Of a stretch of DNA of 64,000 bases, positions 1-9,957 are shown piece after piece (position 1 is the stretch's first letter; the number at the start of each line of letters is the position of its first letter). A program made the position numbers and the translations under genes. The stretch comes from Arthrobacter crystallopoietes (GTDB lineage Bacteria; Actinomycetota; Actinomycetes; Actinomycetales; Micrococcaceae). The notes under the pieces were generated by a model. The model made no database searches. It was not told where the DNA came from and saw nothing but the letters and a program-made list of their open reading frames with translations. The stretch is taken from the NCBI RefSeq assembly GCF_017603825.1, contig NZ_CP072014.1, positions 3,348,001-3,412,000 on the forward strand, given 5' to 3'.

Positions 1-263
1 GGCAGCACGGCATCCGGGCGCTCCTTGGCGATGATCTTCTCGACGACCTCGGGAGTGATCGGCTCGACGTAGGTGGCGTCGGCGAACTCGGGGTCCGTCA
101 TGATCGTGGCCGGGTTGGAGTTCACCAGGATGACCCGGAGGCCTTCCTCCTTGAGTACCCGCAGGGCCTGCGTGCCGGAGTAGTCGAATTCGGCGGCCTG
201 TCCGATGACGATGGGGCCGGAGCCGATGACCAGGACGCTTTTGAGGTCTGTTCTCTTGGGCAT
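1..263 (-). CDS. carB: Carbamoyl-phosphate synthase large subunit, N-terminal part only
   Basis: Only the first 87 codons are present; the gene runs off the left edge. It starts [20 protein letters not shown] and continues into a [12 protein letters not shown] stretch, the diagnostic amino end of the CarB first ATP-grasp half. CarB makes carbamoyl phosphate from bicarbonate, ATP and the ammonia delivered by CarA, feeding pyrimidine and arginine synthesis in the cytoplasm. The ATG overlaps the carA TAA by one base (TAATG on the minus strand), so the two subunits are translationally coupled. The call is secure although the protein is truncated by the window. Confidence 0.97.
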   Translation of the reverse strand, partial: MPKRTDLKSVLVIGSGPIVIGQAAEFDYSGTQALRVLKEEGLRVILVNSNPATIMTDPEFADATYVEPITPEVVEKIIAKERPDAVL

Positions 264-1519
264 TAGTTTTCTTCCTTGGCGTCGCTGGCGACAGTCGTAT
301 CGGTGTCTGCAATGAGTGCTTTGGAGACGTCCGCAGCATCCGTGGTGCCGGGACCCTTCTTTTCGGCCGCCATCAGGTCAATGAAGCGGTCGAAGAGGTA
401 GGCCGAGTCGTGCGGACCGGCTGCGGCTTCGGGGTGGTACTGGACCGAGAAGGCAGGGATGTCCAGGCAGGCCAGGCCCTCGACGACGTCGTCATTGAGA
501 CTGACGTGGCTGACCTCGACCCGGCCGAAGCGCTCTTCCGGTGCGCGGGTGGCACCGTCGGTGGGAGCGTCGACGGCGAACCCGTGGTTCTGGGAGGTGA
601 TCTCCACTTTTCCGGTGCGGCGGTCCATGACCGGCTGGTTGATGCCGCGGTGGCCATAGCGCAGTTTGTACGTGCCGAAGCCCAGTGCCCGGCCCAGAAT
701 CTGGTTGCCGAAGCAGATCCCGAAGAACGGCATCCGGGCGTCCAGGACATCCCGCAGCATGCCCACCTGGGTGTCAGCGGTAGCAGGGTCGCCGGGGCCG
801 TTGGACATGAAAACGCCGTCGGGATTCACTGCCTGGATGTCTGCCAAAGTTGCGGTGGCGGGCAGCACATGGACGCGGACGCCGCGTTCGGCGAAACGCT
901 GCGGAGTCATGGATTTGATGCCCAGGTCCAGCGCGGCAATGCTGAAGCGCGGTTCGCCCTCCCAGCCGTGATCTGCCGGCTCGACCACGTAGGCAGCATC
1001 GATGCTGACCTCCTCGGCCAGCCGGGCACCTTCCATCGGAGCCTGCCCGTTGACCTCGGCCAGCAGTTCCGGCATGGGCCGGGCGGCTTCCTGGCCGGAG
1101 AAGATTCCGGCCTTCATGGCGCCGCGTTCGCGCAAGTGCCGCGTGATGGCCCGCGTGTCGACGCCTTGGATGCCAATAATGCCCTGTTCGATCAGTTCCT
1201 CGTCCAGGCTGCGCTCGGAGCGCCAGTTGGACGGCCTGCGGGCGGCGTCGCGGACTATGTAGCCGGCAACCCAGATCTTGCGGGACTCCGCGTCCTCGCG
1301 GTTGACGCCGGTGTTCCCGATGTGCGGAGCGGTCTGCACCACCAGCTGGCGGGCGTAGGACGGGTCCGTAATGGTTTCCTGGTAACCGGTCATGCCGGTG
1401 GCGAAAACAGCCTCGCCCAACGCTGTGCCTTGGGCACCGTAGCTGCGTCCGCGGAATGTGCGGCCGTCTTCAAGAATCAGCAGCGCTGCATTCGAGGAAG
1501 TTGTTTGATGATCTGTCAC
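263..1519 (-). CDS. carA: Carbamoyl-phosphate synthase small (glutaminase) subunit
   Basis: This 418-residue protein hydrolyses glutamine and channels ammonia to CarB. Residues 1-190 form the CarA amino-terminal domain ([25 protein letters not shown]). Residues 195-375 are a class I glutamine amidotransferase with nucleophile Cys269 in FFGICFGNQ and the His362/Glu364 pair in VQYHPEA. A 35-residue acidic tail follows and is unusual but not unprecedented. The start is GTG. It sits in the pyr operon, 8 bases after the small membrane-protein gene and overlapping carB. Length and motifs match the family well. Confidence 0.97.
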   Translation of the reverse strand: MTDHQTTSSNAALLILEDGRTFRGRSYGAQGTALGEAVFATGMTGYQETITDPSYARQLVVQTAPHIGNTGVNREDAESRKIWVAGYIVRDAARRPSNWRSERSLDEELIEQGIIGIQGVDTRAITRHLRERGAMKAGIFSGQEAARPMPELLAEVNGQAPMEGARLAEEVSIDAAYVVEPADHGWEGEPRFSIAALDLGIKSMTPQRFAERGVRVHVLPATATLADIQAVNPDGVFMSNGPGDPATADTQVGMLRDVLDARMPFFGICFGNQILGRALGFGTYKLRYGHRGINQPVMDRRTGKVEITSQNHGFAVDAPTDGATRAPEERFGRVEVSHVSLNDDVVEGLACLDIPAFSVQYHPEAAAGPHDSAYLFDRFIDLMAAEKKGPGTTDAADVSKALIADTDTTVASDAKEEN

Positions 1520-1527
1520 TGTAGTTC

Positions 1528-2034
1528 CTAGTCTTCGTCAGGTGCAGCAGTAGGTAGGTAAGAGTTCAGGTGGGCGAGGAGCGGCTTTTTCTCCTCGGCG
1601 TGGCGGTTGCGGAACGCGGTGTCCACGTCCTTACCGCCCAGGTTCCAGGTGATCACGGCCAGTCCGTCTTTCTCCACGAACTTCCCAATCATCCCGCTTT
1701 CGGACCGTACGGCCCTGATGCTTCCGGCTGGTATGTAGATGTCTGTGGCACCGCGTCGTTCGAACAGCAGTCCGTGGCCGTAGAGGCGCAGGAGGGCGCC
1801 GGAGCGGATCCCCAGGCCGTGGACCGCGAGGCGGTCCAGCCAGTCCCCCGCCGTCGTCGTCACGACGTACTGCCCGTCATACGCCGCGGAAGGATTATCG
1901 ACGTCGTCCGGAATTTCCGGCAGCGGGGCGATGTCCTGCTGCCGCTTGAGCTTGCTGCGCCAGCCAACAAAAACCAGCGCCAGCAGGACGATGATCAGGC
2001 TCAGGGTAAGGAGCCCGGGACCAAGGTATTCCAC
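1528..2034 (-). CDS. Small membrane-anchored protein of the pyr operon (Rv1382-like position)
   Basis: A 168-residue protein with one amino-terminal membrane segment (about residues 6-24, rich in L, I and V) followed by WRSKLKRQQ, so the bulk should be cytoplasmic. The rest has mixed beta character with [26 protein letters not shown], resembling a small PH-like fold, but I cannot name a catalytic motif. It starts with GTG, 5 bases after pyrC, and ends 8 bases before carA. Mycobacteria also carry a membrane or export protein of unknown function between pyrC and carA (Rv1382), so the position is conserved. The function in pyrimidine synthesis is unknown. Confidence 0.85.
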   Translation of the reverse strand: MEYLGPGLLTLSLIIVLLALVFVGWRSKLKRQQDIAPLPEIPDDVDNPSAAYDGQYVVTTTAGDWLDRLAVHGLGIRSGALLRLYGHGLLFERRGATDIYIPAGSIRAVRSESGMIGKFVEKDGLAVITWNLGGKDVDTAFRNRHAEEKKPLLAHLNSYLPTAAPDED

Positions 2035-2039
2035 TGAAG

Positions 2040-3374
2040 CTACTCCCCTTCTGCGGTCCGCGGGGTGTTGAGGCTGCCATCCAGAACAGTGGGGTGGCCC
2101 TGGTAGAACGTCGCCACCACGCGGCCCGGCAGCTCCCGGCCGGCGAACGGCGAGTTGCGTCCCATCGTCGCCATCTTGTTCGGCTCAACCGTCCAGTGCG
2201 CCGCCGGGTCGATCAGGGTGATGTTGGCGGCGGAACCGGCTTCCAGCGGCTGGCCCTGGTCCTGCAGCCGGCCGATCTGTGCCGGCATCAGGGAGGTAAT
2301 CCGGGCGAAATCGTCCCAGCCGATCAGGCCCGACTCGATCATCGTGTGCTGGACCACGGACAACGCGGTCTCAAGACCGGTCATGCCCATCGCGGCCTGC
2401 GCCCACTCGCATTCCTTGGCCTCGCTGGGGTGCGGGGCGTGGTCGGTGCCGATGATGTCGATGGTGCCGTCGGCGAGTCCCGCCCGCAAGGCCTGCACGT
2501 CTTCGTCAGTGCGCAGCGGCGGGTTCACCTTGTAGACCGGGTCGTAGCTGCGGACCAGTTCGTCCGTGAGCCACAGGTGGTGCGGGGTGACCTCGGCCGT
2601 GACCTTGATGCCGCGCTGCTTCGCCCAGCGGATGATTTCCACGGAACCGGCGGTGGAGACATGGCAGACATGCAGCCGGGAGTCCACGTGCTGGGCCAGG
2701 AGCACGTCTCGGGCAATGATGCTCTCCTCGGCGACAGCGGGCCAGCCGGTCATGCCGAGCACGGCAGAGACATCGCCTTCGTTCATCTGGGCCCCGTCCG
2801 TCAGCCGGGGCTCCTGGGCATGCTGGGCGATAACGCCGTCGAACGCCTTGACGTATTCCAGCGCCCGGCGCATCAGAACCGGGTCGTGGACGCAGATGCC
2901 GTCATCGGAGAAGACCCGGACGCGGGCGCGGGAATCGGCCATCGCGCCGAGTTCGGCCAGCCGTTCGCCGGCCAGTCCGATGGTCACGGCCCCGACCGGA
3001 CGGACGTCGGTCCAGCCGGCCTTGCGGCCCAGGGTGTACACCTGCTCGACGACGCCGGCAGTGTCTGCCACGGGCGAGCTGTTCGCCATCGCGTGGACGG
3101 CGGTGAAGCCACCGAGGGCGGCGGCCCGGCTGCCTGTCTCCACGGTCTCCGCGTCCTCCCGTCCGGGTTCGCGCAGGTGGGTGTGCAGGTCCACCATGCC
3201 CGGCACGGCCACGAGGCCCTCGGCCTCGATCACGGTGGCACCGGCGGCGCTGAGCCCGGTGCCGGTTTCGGCAATGACCCCGTTGCGGATCAGCAGGTCG
3301 GCAGCGGCGCCGCCGCCGATTGCGGCCCCCTTGACCAGATAGGCCGTAGCTTCATGGGGTGCTGTAGCGGTCAT
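2040..3374 (-). CDS. pyrC: Dihydroorotase
   Basis: A 444-residue metal-dependent amidohydrolase that closes carbamoyl aspartate to dihydroorotate. The metal-binding start motif [11 protein letters not shown] is at residues 61-71 (His64, His66), and the late GTDHAPH motif supplies the catalytic aspartate. The frame stays open far upstream through pyrB, but the real start is the ATG at 3374, giving [17 protein letters not shown], which overlaps the pyrB TGA as ATGA. The length matches type I bacterial dihydroorotases. Coupling to pyrB suggests fixed stoichiometry; aspartate transcarbamoylase and dihydroorotase associate in some bacteria, but nothing here shows it. Confidence 0.96.
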   Translation of the reverse strand: MTATAPHEATAYLVKGAAIGGGAAADLLIRNGVIAETGTGLSAAGATVIEAEGLVAVPGMVDLHTHLREPGREDAETVETGSRAAALGGFTAVHAMANSSPVADTAGVVEQVYTLGRKAGWTDVRPVGAVTIGLAGERLAELGAMADSRARVRVFSDDGICVHDPVLMRRALEYVKAFDGVIAQHAQEPRLTDGAQMNEGDVSAVLGMTGWPAVAEESIIARDVLLAQHVDSRLHVCHVSTAGSVEIIRWAKQRGIKVTAEVTPHHLWLTDELVRSYDPVYKVNPPLRTDEDVQALRAGLADGTIDIIGTDHAPHPSEAKECEWAQAAMGMTGLETALSVVQHTMIESGLIGWDDFARITSLMPAQIGRLQDQGQPLEAGSAANITLIDPAAHWTVEPNKMATMGRNSPFAGRELPGRVVATFYQGHPTVLDGSLNTPRTAEGE

Positions 3375-4369
3375 CGCTGGGCCTCCTGGATAGTTGCGGG
3401 TGCGGTATGGGTCTCGCCGGAAAGGAGCAGATAGAGGGCGGCCATGCGTACGGAGACGCCGTTGCGCACCTGCTGCAGGACAGTGGAGCGGGGCGAGTCC
3501 GCTGCGGCTGCGGATATTTCCAGTCCACGGTTCATGGGACCCGGATGCATGATGATCGTGCCCTTGAGTCCGTGGGAATCCAGCGCTTTGAGCCGGCTGT
3601 CGTCGAAGCCCCAGCGTCGCGAATATTCCCGGGTGGACGGGAAGAACGCGGCGTTCATGCGTTCGCCCTGAAGGCGCAGCATCATGACGGCGTCCGGGCC
3701 GGTTGCCAGGGTCTCGTCCAGGTCGTAGCTGACGGTGCAGGGCCACTTCGCGACGCCTACCGGAAGCAGCGTGGGCGGAGCGACCATCGTGACATCGGCA
3801 CCCAGGGTGCGCAGCAGCCAGAGGTTGGACCGCGCCACCCGGGAGTGGAGCACATCCCCGACGATGGCCACCTTCATGCCGGACAAATCCGTGCCGAGGG
3901 AGGCCGTACCGTTGATGCGCGCCCAGTTGCGGCGCATGGTGAAGGCGTCCAGCAGCGCCTGGGTGGGATGTTCGTGCGTGCCGTCGCCGGCGTTGACCAC
4001 GGCTGCGTCGATCCAGCCCGAAGCCGCCAGCCTGGCCGGCGCGCCGGAGGCCCAATGCCGGATAACGACGGCGTCGGCCCCCATCGCTTCGAGCGTCTGC
4101 GCGGTGTCCTTAAGCGACTCACCCTTGGACACGGAGGAGCCCTTGGCGGCGAAGTTGATCACGTCCGCCGACAGCCGTTTGGCGGCCGCCTCGAAGGAGA
4201 TGCGCGTACGCGTCGAGTCTTCAAAGAAAAGATTGACCACGGTACGGCCGCGCAGGACGGGAAGTTTCTTGACCTCGCGGTCGGACACGGCCGCCATTTC
4301 TTCGGCGGTATCCAGAATCCGTACGGCGTCGTCCTTGCAGAGGTCTTCGGTGGAGAGCAAATGCCTCAT
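3371..4369 (-). CDS. pyrB: Aspartate carbamoyltransferase catalytic subunit
   Basis: This 332-residue enzyme condenses carbamoyl phosphate with aspartate, the committed step of pyrimidine synthesis. The carbamoyl-phosphate loop [13 protein letters not shown] is at residues 48-60 (Ser52-Thr53-Arg54-Thr55), and [12 protein letters not shown] and HPGPMNRG are also conserved. There is no pyrI regulatory subunit gene beside it, so this is a class without a separate regulatory chain. It overlaps both pyrR upstream (4 bases) and pyrC downstream (4 bases). Expression is expected to follow PyrR control of the operon leader. Confidence 0.97.
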   Translation of the reverse strand: MRHLLSTEDLCKDDAVRILDTAEEMAAVSDREVKKLPVLRGRTVVNLFFEDSTRTRISFEAAAKRLSADVINFAAKGSSVSKGESLKDTAQTLEAMGADAVVIRHWASGAPARLAASGWIDAAVVNAGDGTHEHPTQALLDAFTMRRNWARINGTASLGTDLSGMKVAIVGDVLHSRVARSNLWLLRTLGADVTMVAPPTLLPVGVAKWPCTVSYDLDETLATGPDAVMMLRLQGERMNAAFFPSTREYSRRWGFDDSRLKALDSHGLKGTIIMHPGPMNRGLEISAAAADSPRSTVLQQVRNGVSVRMAALYLLLSGETHTAPATIQEAQR

Positions 4370-4959
4370 GCGGTGCGGTCCTCGATCACTACTTCGTTGA
4401 CCGGCCGACCGTCCACGGTATCCGTCTCGGCCAGATGGACCCGCACCTTTTCGGCCGAAGACGTCGGCAGATTTTTACCCACATGGTCCGCGCGGATAGG
4501 CAGTTCGCGGTGGCCGCGGTCCACCAGGACAGCGAGGCGGACGATGCGGGGGCGGCCCAGGTCTACGAGGGCGTCGAGGGCGGCACGGATGGTCCGGCCC
4601 GAGTAGAGCACGTCGTCGACGAGCACCACGACTTTGTCGTCGATACCGGTAGCGGGAAGCTGGGTGGGCAGCGGAGCCCTGGTCGGCTGGCGCTTGAGAT
4701 CGTCACGGAACATGGTGACGTCCAGCTGACCGGTAATGTCTTCGGCCTTCACACCGGGATCGGTGGCCGCAATTTTGGCGGCGAGGCGGCTGGCCAGCGG
4801 ATAGCCGCGGCGCGGAATGCCCAGCAAAACAAGATCCTTGGATCCCTTGTTCGCCTCGAGAATCTCATGGGCTATACGAGTGAGGGCGCGGTCAATGTCC
4901 GCTTCGGCAAGAACTACACGGGCTGGTTGCGGCGATGGCGCCGCGGCTGACGTGCTCAT
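4366..4959 (-). CDS. pyrR: Bifunctional pyr operon regulator / uracil phosphoribosyltransferase
   Basis: A 197-residue PRTase-fold protein. The PRPP-binding signature [13 protein letters not shown] occupies residues 111-123, and [11 protein letters not shown] (about 46-56) is the early conserved loop. In Bacillus and mycobacteria PyrR binds a leader RNA loop when UMP is high and lowers expression of the pyr genes; it also has weak uracil PRTase activity. It is the first gene of the pyr operon here. A strong Shine-Dalgarno (GGAGGAGG) lies about 7 bases before the ATG, directly after a candidate PyrR-binding stem-loop. Some 20 extra amino-terminal residues are low-complexity. Confidence 0.96.
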   Translation of the reverse strand: MSTSAAAPSPQPARVVLAEADIDRALTRIAHEILEANKGSKDLVLLGIPRRGYPLASRLAAKIAATDPGVKAEDITGQLDVTMFRDDLKRQPTRAPLPTQLPATGIDDKVVVLVDDVLYSGRTIRAALDALVDLGRPRIVRLAVLVDRGHRELPIRADHVGKNLPTSSAEKVRVHLAETDTVDGRPVNEVVIEDRTA

Positions 4960-4976
4960 ATTGTTGCCTCCTCCTT

Positions 4977-4994
4977 CCCCGCCTCACAGGACGG
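4977..4994 (-). promoter_or_regulatory. Candidate PyrR-binding RNA stem-loop in the pyrR leader
   Basis: On the minus strand the leader contains CCGTCCTGTGAGGCGG: arms CCG/CGG and CC/GG with a bulged T and a TGTGA loop. This closely resembles the conserved PyrR-binding loop core (UCCNGNGAGGCU-like) known from Bacillus and mycobacterial pyr leaders. It ends within a few bases of the pyrR Shine-Dalgarno, and no terminator lies between it and pyrR, so the expected mechanism is translational repression rather than attenuation, as proposed for mycobacteria. The motif is seen; the function is inferred. Confidence 0.6.
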
Positions 4995-5018
4995 ATTTAA
5001 AGGCTGGTTGCGTAGTCA

Positions 5019-5027
5019 AAACTACCA
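5019..5027 (-). promoter_or_regulatory. Possible extended -10 promoter of the pyr operon
   Basis: The minus strand reads TGGTAGTTT, an extended -10 (TG-N-TAGTTT). It lies downstream of the nusB terminator and would start a leader of roughly 50 bases that contains the candidate PyrR loop. No convincing -35 is visible. It is offered only because an operon promoter must lie in this gap. Confidence 0.3.
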
Positions 5028-5049
5028 CAGGGCCAGGGGCGGACAGCCC

Positions 5050-5090
5050 AAAAACGCCGGAAGGTGGCCTCCATCACGGGGGCCACCTTC
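5050..5090 (-). terminator. Intrinsic terminator after nusB
   Basis: A perfect 10-bp inverted repeat (GAAGGTGGCC / GGCCACCTTC, arms 5060-5069 and 5081-5090) with an 11-base loop is followed on the minus strand by five T residues (complement of AAAAA at 5050-5054). It separates the alaS-aro-efp-nusB side from the pyr operon. Confidence 0.75.
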
Positions 5091-5125
5091 GAAGCTGGAT
5101 CAGGGTTGCCGGCAGCTGCCGCCGA

Positions 5126-5548
5126 TCACGCCAGCAGGGTCGGCTTCAGTTGCTGCAGCCGGCCGAGCAGACCGTTGACGAACGACGGCGATTCATCCGT
5201 TGAGAGCGTCTTCGCCAGTTCGACTGCTTCGCTGACCGCCACCCCATCGGGAATATCGTCGTTGTACAGCAGCTCCCAGGAGCCCACCCGCAGGATGATG
5301 CGGTCCACGCTGGGCATCCGCTCCAGCGGCCAGCCTTGGGAGTACGTGGTCAGGAACTCGTCGATCTGGGCCTGCATGGCTACCACGCCCTCAACGATGT
5401 CCACCGTGTAGGGGTTGATGACCTGATCCGTTTTTTCGCGGCGGTCCCGAAGCGCGTCGAACGCCGAAACGGAACGCTGCTCCGATTCAAACAGAACATC
5501 GACGGCGCGGCGCCGGGCTTTGCCGCGTGCGGAAGTGGGTGCACTCAC
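5126..5548 (-). CDS. nusB: Transcription antitermination factor NusB
   Basis: A 140-residue, mostly helical protein of usual NusB length. Recognisable parts are ARGKARRRAVDVLFESEQR near the start and the central WPLERMPSVDRIILRVGSWEL segment, then AVSEAVELAKTLSTDESPSFVNG. NusB with NusE (S10) binds boxA RNA and supports antitermination of rRNA operons. The start is GTG, overlapping the efp TAG by one base (TAGTG). efp-nusB-pyrR is a common actinobacterial order. Confidence 0.96.
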   Translation of the reverse strand: MSAPTSARGKARRRAVDVLFESEQRSVSAFDALRDRREKTDQVINPYTVDIVEGVVAMQAQIDEFLTTYSQGWPLERMPSVDRIILRVGSWELLYNDDIPDGVAVSEAVELAKTLSTDESPSFVNGLLGRLQQLKPTLLA

Positions 5549-6111
5549 TAGTCGTTAACACGTCCCAGGTAATCGCCGCTGCGGGTATCGACCTTGACCT
5601 TGGTACCGGTTTCCAGGAACAGCGGAACCTGGATCTGGAAACCGGTTTCAACTGTCGCCGGCTTGGTGCCGCCGGTGGAGCGGTCGCCCTGCAGGCCCGG
5701 CTCGGTGTAGGTGATTTCCATGGTGACCGAGGCCGGCAATTCGATGTACAGCGGCGTACCGTCGTGCATGGCAATGTTGACCTTGATGTTTTCCAGCAGG
5801 AAGTTCTCGTCATCGCCGACAACGGCGCCCGGCACGGTGACCTGGTCATAGTCCTGCACGTCCATGAAGACGAAGTCGTCGCCGTCCTTGTACAAGTAGG
5901 TGTAGTCGCGGCGGTCAACCGTGGCGGTCTCGATCTTCAGGCCTGCATTGAAGGTCTTGTCCTGGATCTTGCCGCTGACAACATTCTTGATCTTGGTGCG
6001 AACGAAGGCGCCGCCCTTGCCCGGCTTGACGTGCTGGAACTCGATGACGTTCCACAGCTGGCCGTCCAGCTTCAGCACGGTGCCGTTCTTAATGTCGTTG
6101 GTTGTCGCCAC
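5548..6111 (-). CDS. efp: Elongation factor P
   Basis: A 187-residue, three-barrel EF-P that enters the ribosomal E site to relieve stalling on proline runs. The loop that in other bacteria carries the modified residue reads [10 protein letters not shown] (about residues 28-37). I see no epmA, epmB or earP gene nearby, consistent with the unmodified EF-P reported for actinobacteria. The carboxyl end [12 protein letters not shown] is canonical. The start is GTG, the first codon of [10 protein letters not shown], preceded by a purine-rich GAAAGAG. A -10-like TAGAAT lies about 50 bases upstream. Confidence 0.97.
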   Translation of the reverse strand: MATTNDIKNGTVLKLDGQLWNVIEFQHVKPGKGGAFVRTKIKNVVSGKIQDKTFNAGLKIETATVDRRDYTYLYKDGDDFVFMDVQDYDQVTVPGAVVGDDENFLLENIKVNIAMHDGTPLYIELPASVTMEITYTEPGLQGDRSTGGTKPATVETGFQIQVPLFLETGTKVKVDTRSGDYLGRVND

Positions 6112-6158
6112 AGTTTCTCTTTCGTCGATTCAACTTGCGTGTGGAAAGTTCATCGGTA

Positions 6159-6164
6159 ATTCTA
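6159..6164 (-). promoter_or_regulatory. Possible -10 element (TAGAAT) of the efp-nusB unit
   Basis: The minus strand has TAGAAT 47 bases before the efp GTG in the short aroB-efp gap. The -35 region is poor (TAGTTG at 16 bases). It would give a leader of about 40 bases. Efp may also be read from the upstream aro transcript. Confidence 0.4.
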
Positions 6165-6183
6165 CCTGCTGAGCGCAGACCAA

Positions 6184-7284
6184 CTATTCGGCGATCTCCT
6201 GGTAGGCGGCGAAGAGCAGCGAAGTGTCGGGAACATCGAGGATTGCGGGTTTTTCCAGAGCGTCCAGGACGACGAATCGCAGCAGGTCTCCGCGGGCCTT
6301 CTTGTCCCGCTTCATTCCGTCCAGCAGCGCCGCCCAGCGGTCACGCCGGTAAGTGACCGGCAGTTCCAGGGACTGGAGGATCCGCTTGTGCCGGTCCGCT
6401 GTTTCATCGTCCAGGCGGCCGACCATCCGCGAGAGCTCGGCGGCGAACGCCAGACCAACGGAAACGGCTGCTCCGTGACGCCACTGGTAGCGCTCTGCGA
6501 GCTCGATGGCGTGGCCCAGTGTGTGGCCGTAGTTGAGGAACTCCCGGCGGCCGGCTTCCTTGAGGTCGCTGGAGACTATTTCCGCCTTGACGGCGATTGA
6601 GCGCTCCACCAGCTCCCGCACCGCAGCAGATTCGGGATCTGCGACGGCCTCCGGCGCCGCTTCGATGAGGTCAAGGATGGCGGCGTCCGCGATGAAACCG
6701 CACTTGACCACTTCGGCCATGCCGGTCAGCAACTCGTTCTTGGGCAGAGTCGCCAGCGCGTCCAGATCAGCGAGTACGGCCGCCGGCGGGTGGAACGCGC
6801 CAACCAGGTTCTTGCCTTCGGACGTGTTGATGCCGGTTTTTCCGCCGACCGCCGCATCAACCATGCCCAGCAGGCTCGTGGGGATGTGGACCACCTTGAC
6901 TCCGCGCAGCCAGGTAGCGGCGACGAATCCCCCCACGTCGGTGACTGCGCCGCCGCCAACAGTGACGATGGCGTCGGAGCGGGTGAAATCGTTTTGCCCC
7001 AGCACCTGCCAGCAGAAGGAAGCGACCTGGATGTGCTTGCCCTCTTCGGCGTCGGGAATTTCCGCGGTCAACGCGGTGAATCCGGCCGCATCCAGATCCT
7101 GGCGCACCGCATCGCCTGTGGCCCGAAGCGCGCGCGGATGGATGACCAGCACGCTGCGCACACGCTCGCCCAGGATGCCGGGCAGCCGATCCAGCAGGCC
7201 ATTGCCCACAACGACGTCGTAGTTTTCGTTCGGGGAGCTGCCGGTGACCTTAATAACCGTTGGCTCGCTGATCGGGTTCGTCAA
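6184..7284 (-). CDS. aroB: 3-dehydroquinate synthase
   Basis: A 366-residue NAD- and metal-dependent enzyme that cyclises DAHP to 3-dehydroquinate, step two of the shikimate pathway. Visible family blocks are [21 protein letters not shown] (NAD side), [17 protein letters not shown] and the metal-ligand histidines in [13 protein letters not shown] and [12 protein letters not shown]. The start is TTG at 7284, overlapping the aroK stop by four bases; no ATG gives a better fit. It is the last gene of aroE-aroC-aroK-aroB. Confidence 0.96.
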   Translation of the reverse strand: MTNPISEPTVIKVTGSSPNENYDVVVGNGLLDRLPGILGERVRSVLVIHPRALRATGDAVRQDLDAAGFTALTAEIPDAEEGKHIQVASFCWQVLGQNDFTRSDAIVTVGGGAVTDVGGFVAATWLRGVKVVHIPTSLLGMVDAAVGGKTGINTSEGKNLVGAFHPPAAVLADLDALATLPKNELLTGMAEVVKCGFIADAAILDLIEAAPEAVADPESAAVRELVERSIAVKAEIVSSDLKEAGRREFLNYGHTLGHAIELAERYQWRHGAAVSVGLAFAAELSRMVGRLDDETADRHKRILQSLELPVTYRRDRWAALLDGMKRDKKARGDLLRFVVLDALEKPAILDVPDTSLLFAAYQEIAE

Positions 7285-7823
7285 CTGTTTTGCCTTTCGT
7301 TGAGCAGTGTGGAAAGTTCTTCGACCAGCTCTGCTTGTGATTTATTCCGCGTGGTCAGGACCAGGTCTGCCAGCTTCAGATACGTTGGACGGCGGCGTTC
7401 GGCCATCTCGGTCCAACGGGCCGCGGCGTCCCCTGCAAGCAGCGGCCGGCCCGTGTCCCGGCGGATCCGCGGAAGCACTGTCTCCAAATCGGCATCCAGA
7501 AACACCACACGGCAGTTGGCTAGGAGTTGCTGCGTGCCGGTGTCGAGTATCGCTCCCCCGCCCAGCGAGATCACGCAGGGATCGCCCGCAGCGGTGAGCA
7601 GCGCGGCAACTTCACGCGCCTCGATTTCACGGAAGCCGCGTTCACCTTGGGCACTGAAGATCGAGGGAATGCTGCCGTGTTTGGCCACGATTTTCTTGTC
7701 GCTGTCGACAAACTGAAGACCATGACGGGCTGCAAACAACTGGCCCACCGTGGATTTGCCTGATGCCATCGGGCCGATCAACACCAGATGGCGGTCTAAC
7801 GCCATAGCCATGGAGTCGGGCAC
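7281..7823 (-). CDS. aroK: Shikimate kinase
   Basis: A 180-residue P-loop kinase that phosphorylates shikimate at the 3-hydroxyl. The Walker A motif GPMASGKST is at residues 17-25; the shikimate-binding Asp lies in FVDSDKKI, and SLGGGAILD and the lid segment RDTGRPLL are present. The GTG at 7823 overlaps the aroC TAG by one base; inner starts at Met5 or Met7 are possible but would lose the coupling. It lies between aroC and aroB in the shikimate operon. Confidence 0.95.
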   Translation of the reverse strand: MPDSMAMALDRHLVLIGPMASGKSTVGQLFAARHGLQFVDSDKKIVAKHGSIPSIFSAQGERGFREIEAREVAALLTAAGDPCVISLGGGAILDTGTQQLLANCRVVFLDADLETVLPRIRRDTGRPLLAGDAAARWTEMAERRRPTYLKLADLVLTTRNKSQAELVEELSTLLNERQNS

Positions 7824-9022
7824 TAGTTGCCGATCGAATCCAGCGATTCCGGAATAGCCTCAATGAAGCTGCGCATGTTGCGTGCCGTCTCTGCTACCGA
7901 ATCGCCGCCGAACTTCTCCGTAACCGCCTGCGCGAGCACCAATGCGACCATAGCCTCGGCGACCACGCCGGCTGCCGGAACGGCGCACACGTCGGAACGC
8001 TGGTGATGGGCCTTGGCGTCTTCGCCGGTGCTGACATCGATGGTCTTCAGGGCACGGGGAACGGTGGCGATGGGTTTCATGGCGGCGCGCACTCGCAGCG
8101 TATCGCCGATGCTCATGCCGCCCTCGATTCCGCCAGCGCGGTTGGTCGAACGCACGATGGTCCCCCTGGAGTCGCGGACGATCTCATCATGGGCAGCCGA
8201 ACCCCGGCGGCCGGCGGTCTGGAAGCCGTCTCCGACTTCAACGCCCTTGATCGCCTGGATGCCCATCAGCGCCGCGGCGAGCCGGGCGTCGAGGCGGCGG
8301 TCCCAATGCACATAACTGCCCAGCCCCGGCGGCAGGCCGTAGGCCAAGACCTCGACAACCCCTCCCAGGGTCTCGCCTTCCTTGTGGGCGGCGTCAACCT
8401 CTTGGACCATGGCCAGCGAAGTCTCGGCGTCGAAGCAGCGCAGCGGATCTTCGTCCAGCGCAATCACATCGGAAGGAAGCGGTACCGGACTTTCGTCGGG
8501 GACAGCAACCCGTGCAATCGAAACCGTGTGGCTGACCAGCTCGATGCCCAGGGCCTTCAGGAAATTGGCGGCCACGGTACCAAGGGCCACCCGGGCTGCG
8601 GTCTCGCGGGCGCTGGCGCGTTCCAGCACGGGACGGGCTTCGTCGAACCCGTATTTCTGCATTCCGGTGAAATCGGCGTGGCCGGGACGCGGACGCGTCA
8701 GCGGCGCGTTGCGGGCCAGTTCGGCCAGCTCCACGGGATCAACCGGATCCGCAGACATGATCTTTTCCCATTTGGGCCACTCGGTGTTGCCCACCTGAAT
8801 GGCCACCGGGCCACCCTGGGTACGCCCGTGCCGGACGCCACCGGTGATGGTGACGGCGTCTTGCTCAAACTTCATGCGTGCGCCGCGGCCGTAGCCGAGC
8901 CGGCGTCGAGCCAGGGCCGCCTGGATGTCGGAGCTGTTGAGCTCCACTCCGGCGGGGACGCCTTCAATAATTCCTACCAAGGCCGGACCATGGGATTCAC
9001 CGGCAGTTAACCAACGCAGCAT
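7823..9022 (-). CDS. aroC: Chorismate synthase
   Basis: A 399-residue FMN-dependent enzyme that makes chorismate from EPSP. It begins [21 protein letters not shown], the family signature, and continues with [32 protein letters not shown] and [13 protein letters not shown]. The final step of the shikimate pathway is therefore beside steps two, four and five. The ATG start is clear. The carboxyl end overlaps the aroK GTG by one base. Confidence 0.97.
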   Translation of the reverse strand: MLRWLTAGESHGPALVGIIEGVPAGVELNSSDIQAALARRRLGYGRGARMKFEQDAVTITGGVRHGRTQGGPVAIQVGNTEWPKWEKIMSADPVDPVELAELARNAPLTRPRPGHADFTGMQKYGFDEARPVLERASARETAARVALGTVAANFLKALGIELVSHTVSIARVAVPDESPVPLPSDVIALDEDPLRCFDAETSLAMVQEVDAAHKEGETLGGVVEVLAYGLPPGLGSYVHWDRRLDARLAAALMGIQAIKGVEVGDGFQTAGRRGSAAHDEIVRDSRGTIVRSTNRAGGIEGGMSIGDTLRVRAAMKPIATVPRALKTIDVSTGEDAKAHHQRSDVCAVPAAGVVAEAMVALVLAQAVTEKFGGDSVAETARNMRSFIEAIPESLDSIGN

Positions 9023-9054
9023 GGAAACAATACTGCCATGACCACGGCACCGCT

Positions 9055-9930
9055 TTAACGCCGGGGCGCGCCCACAGCGTCACACATCACATTTATGACT
9101 TGTTCCGGTTCGGCCAGCTCCATGCCCGTGAACAGGCGTACTTGCTCGACCGCCTGGTAGATCAGCATTTCCAAGCCGGGAACAATTGCACCCCCATGCT
9201 GATGCCAGACAGCGGCGATCCGGCTCGGCCAAGGATCGTAGGTGACATCCAGCAGCACCCGGGAATCCAGCCGAACTCCCGAGGCATCCAGCCCTTCCGC
9301 GATGGGATCGGCTGCGTGCGGGGGCAAGGTGGAAACCACCACTTGTGCCGCAGCCAACTCGGCCACCACGTCATCCCAGCGGGCCACCCGGCACTCCAGC
9401 CCTGCGTTGCGTGCCACGGCCAGGACAGCACTGGCCTTCGCCGGGTCGCGCAGACAGACGCTTAGGCTGGACACTTGCAGACCCGCAAGGGCTGCGGCCG
9501 CAGCCGCGGCGGTGCCGCCGCCGCCGAGGATGACCGCGTGGCCGCCGGGGGTAGCGCCGGCATGGCGCAGTGCCTCGATGATGCCGGCCACGTCAGTGTT
9601 CTGCCCGGCCAACCGAACCGTACCGTCCGGCTGCCGACGCACCACCACAGTATTGAGAACACCCAAGGACCGGACGAGGTCACTTGTCTCGTCCACCAGC
9701 GGCACCATGGCAGCCTTGAGCGGCATCGTGACGGACAGCCCGGCCCAGCAGCTGCTCTCCCGCACACCTGCCATGAATGCCGGCAACTGCGCCGGGGTCA
9801 GGTCAATGGCCTCATAGGCACAGTCGACACCGAGCAGCCGGTAGGCGGCCCCGTGCAGCAGCGGCGACCGCGAATGACTGATCGGATGGCCCAGGACCGC
9901 GGCCCTCCTGGCAGGCACCGGCTCAACCAC
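9055..9930 (-). CDS. aroE: Shikimate dehydrogenase
   Basis: A 291-residue NADP-linked oxidoreductase reducing 3-dehydroshikimate. The substrate loop [17 protein letters not shown] lies in residues 15-31, the catalytic Lys is in [10 protein letters not shown], and the cofactor loop is the glycine-rich [15 protein letters not shown]. The start is GTG ([13 protein letters not shown]), 27 bases after mltG. Together with aroC, aroK and aroB it supplies four shikimate enzymes; aroA, aroQ and a DAHP synthase must be elsewhere. Confidence 0.94.
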   Translation of the reverse strand: MVEPVPARRAAVLGHPISHSRSPLLHGAAYRLLGVDCAYEAIDLTPAQLPAFMAGVRESSCWAGLSVTMPLKAAMVPLVDETSDLVRSLGVLNTVVVRRQPDGTVRLAGQNTDVAGIIEALRHAGATPGGHAVILGGGGTAAAAAAALAGLQVSSLSVCLRDPAKASAVLAVARNAGLECRVARWDDVVAELAAAQVVVSTLPPHAADPIAEGLDASGVRLDSRVLLDVTYDPWPSRIAAVWHQHGGAIVPGLEMLIYQAVEQVRLFTGMELAEPEQVINVMCDAVGAPRR

Positions 9931-9957
9931 GGCGGGTGACAGTGCGGTCGGAATTTC

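Noticed and set aside
410-1531. Long open frame on the plus strand antisense to carA
   Set aside because: High-GC codon bias leaves antisense frames open; the translation has no recognisable domain, and carA on the other strand is certain.
2040-4055. A 671-codon version of pyrC
   Set aside because: The extra 227 codons run in another frame through pyrB and have a low-complexity composition; the ATG at 3374 gives a normal dihydroorotase.
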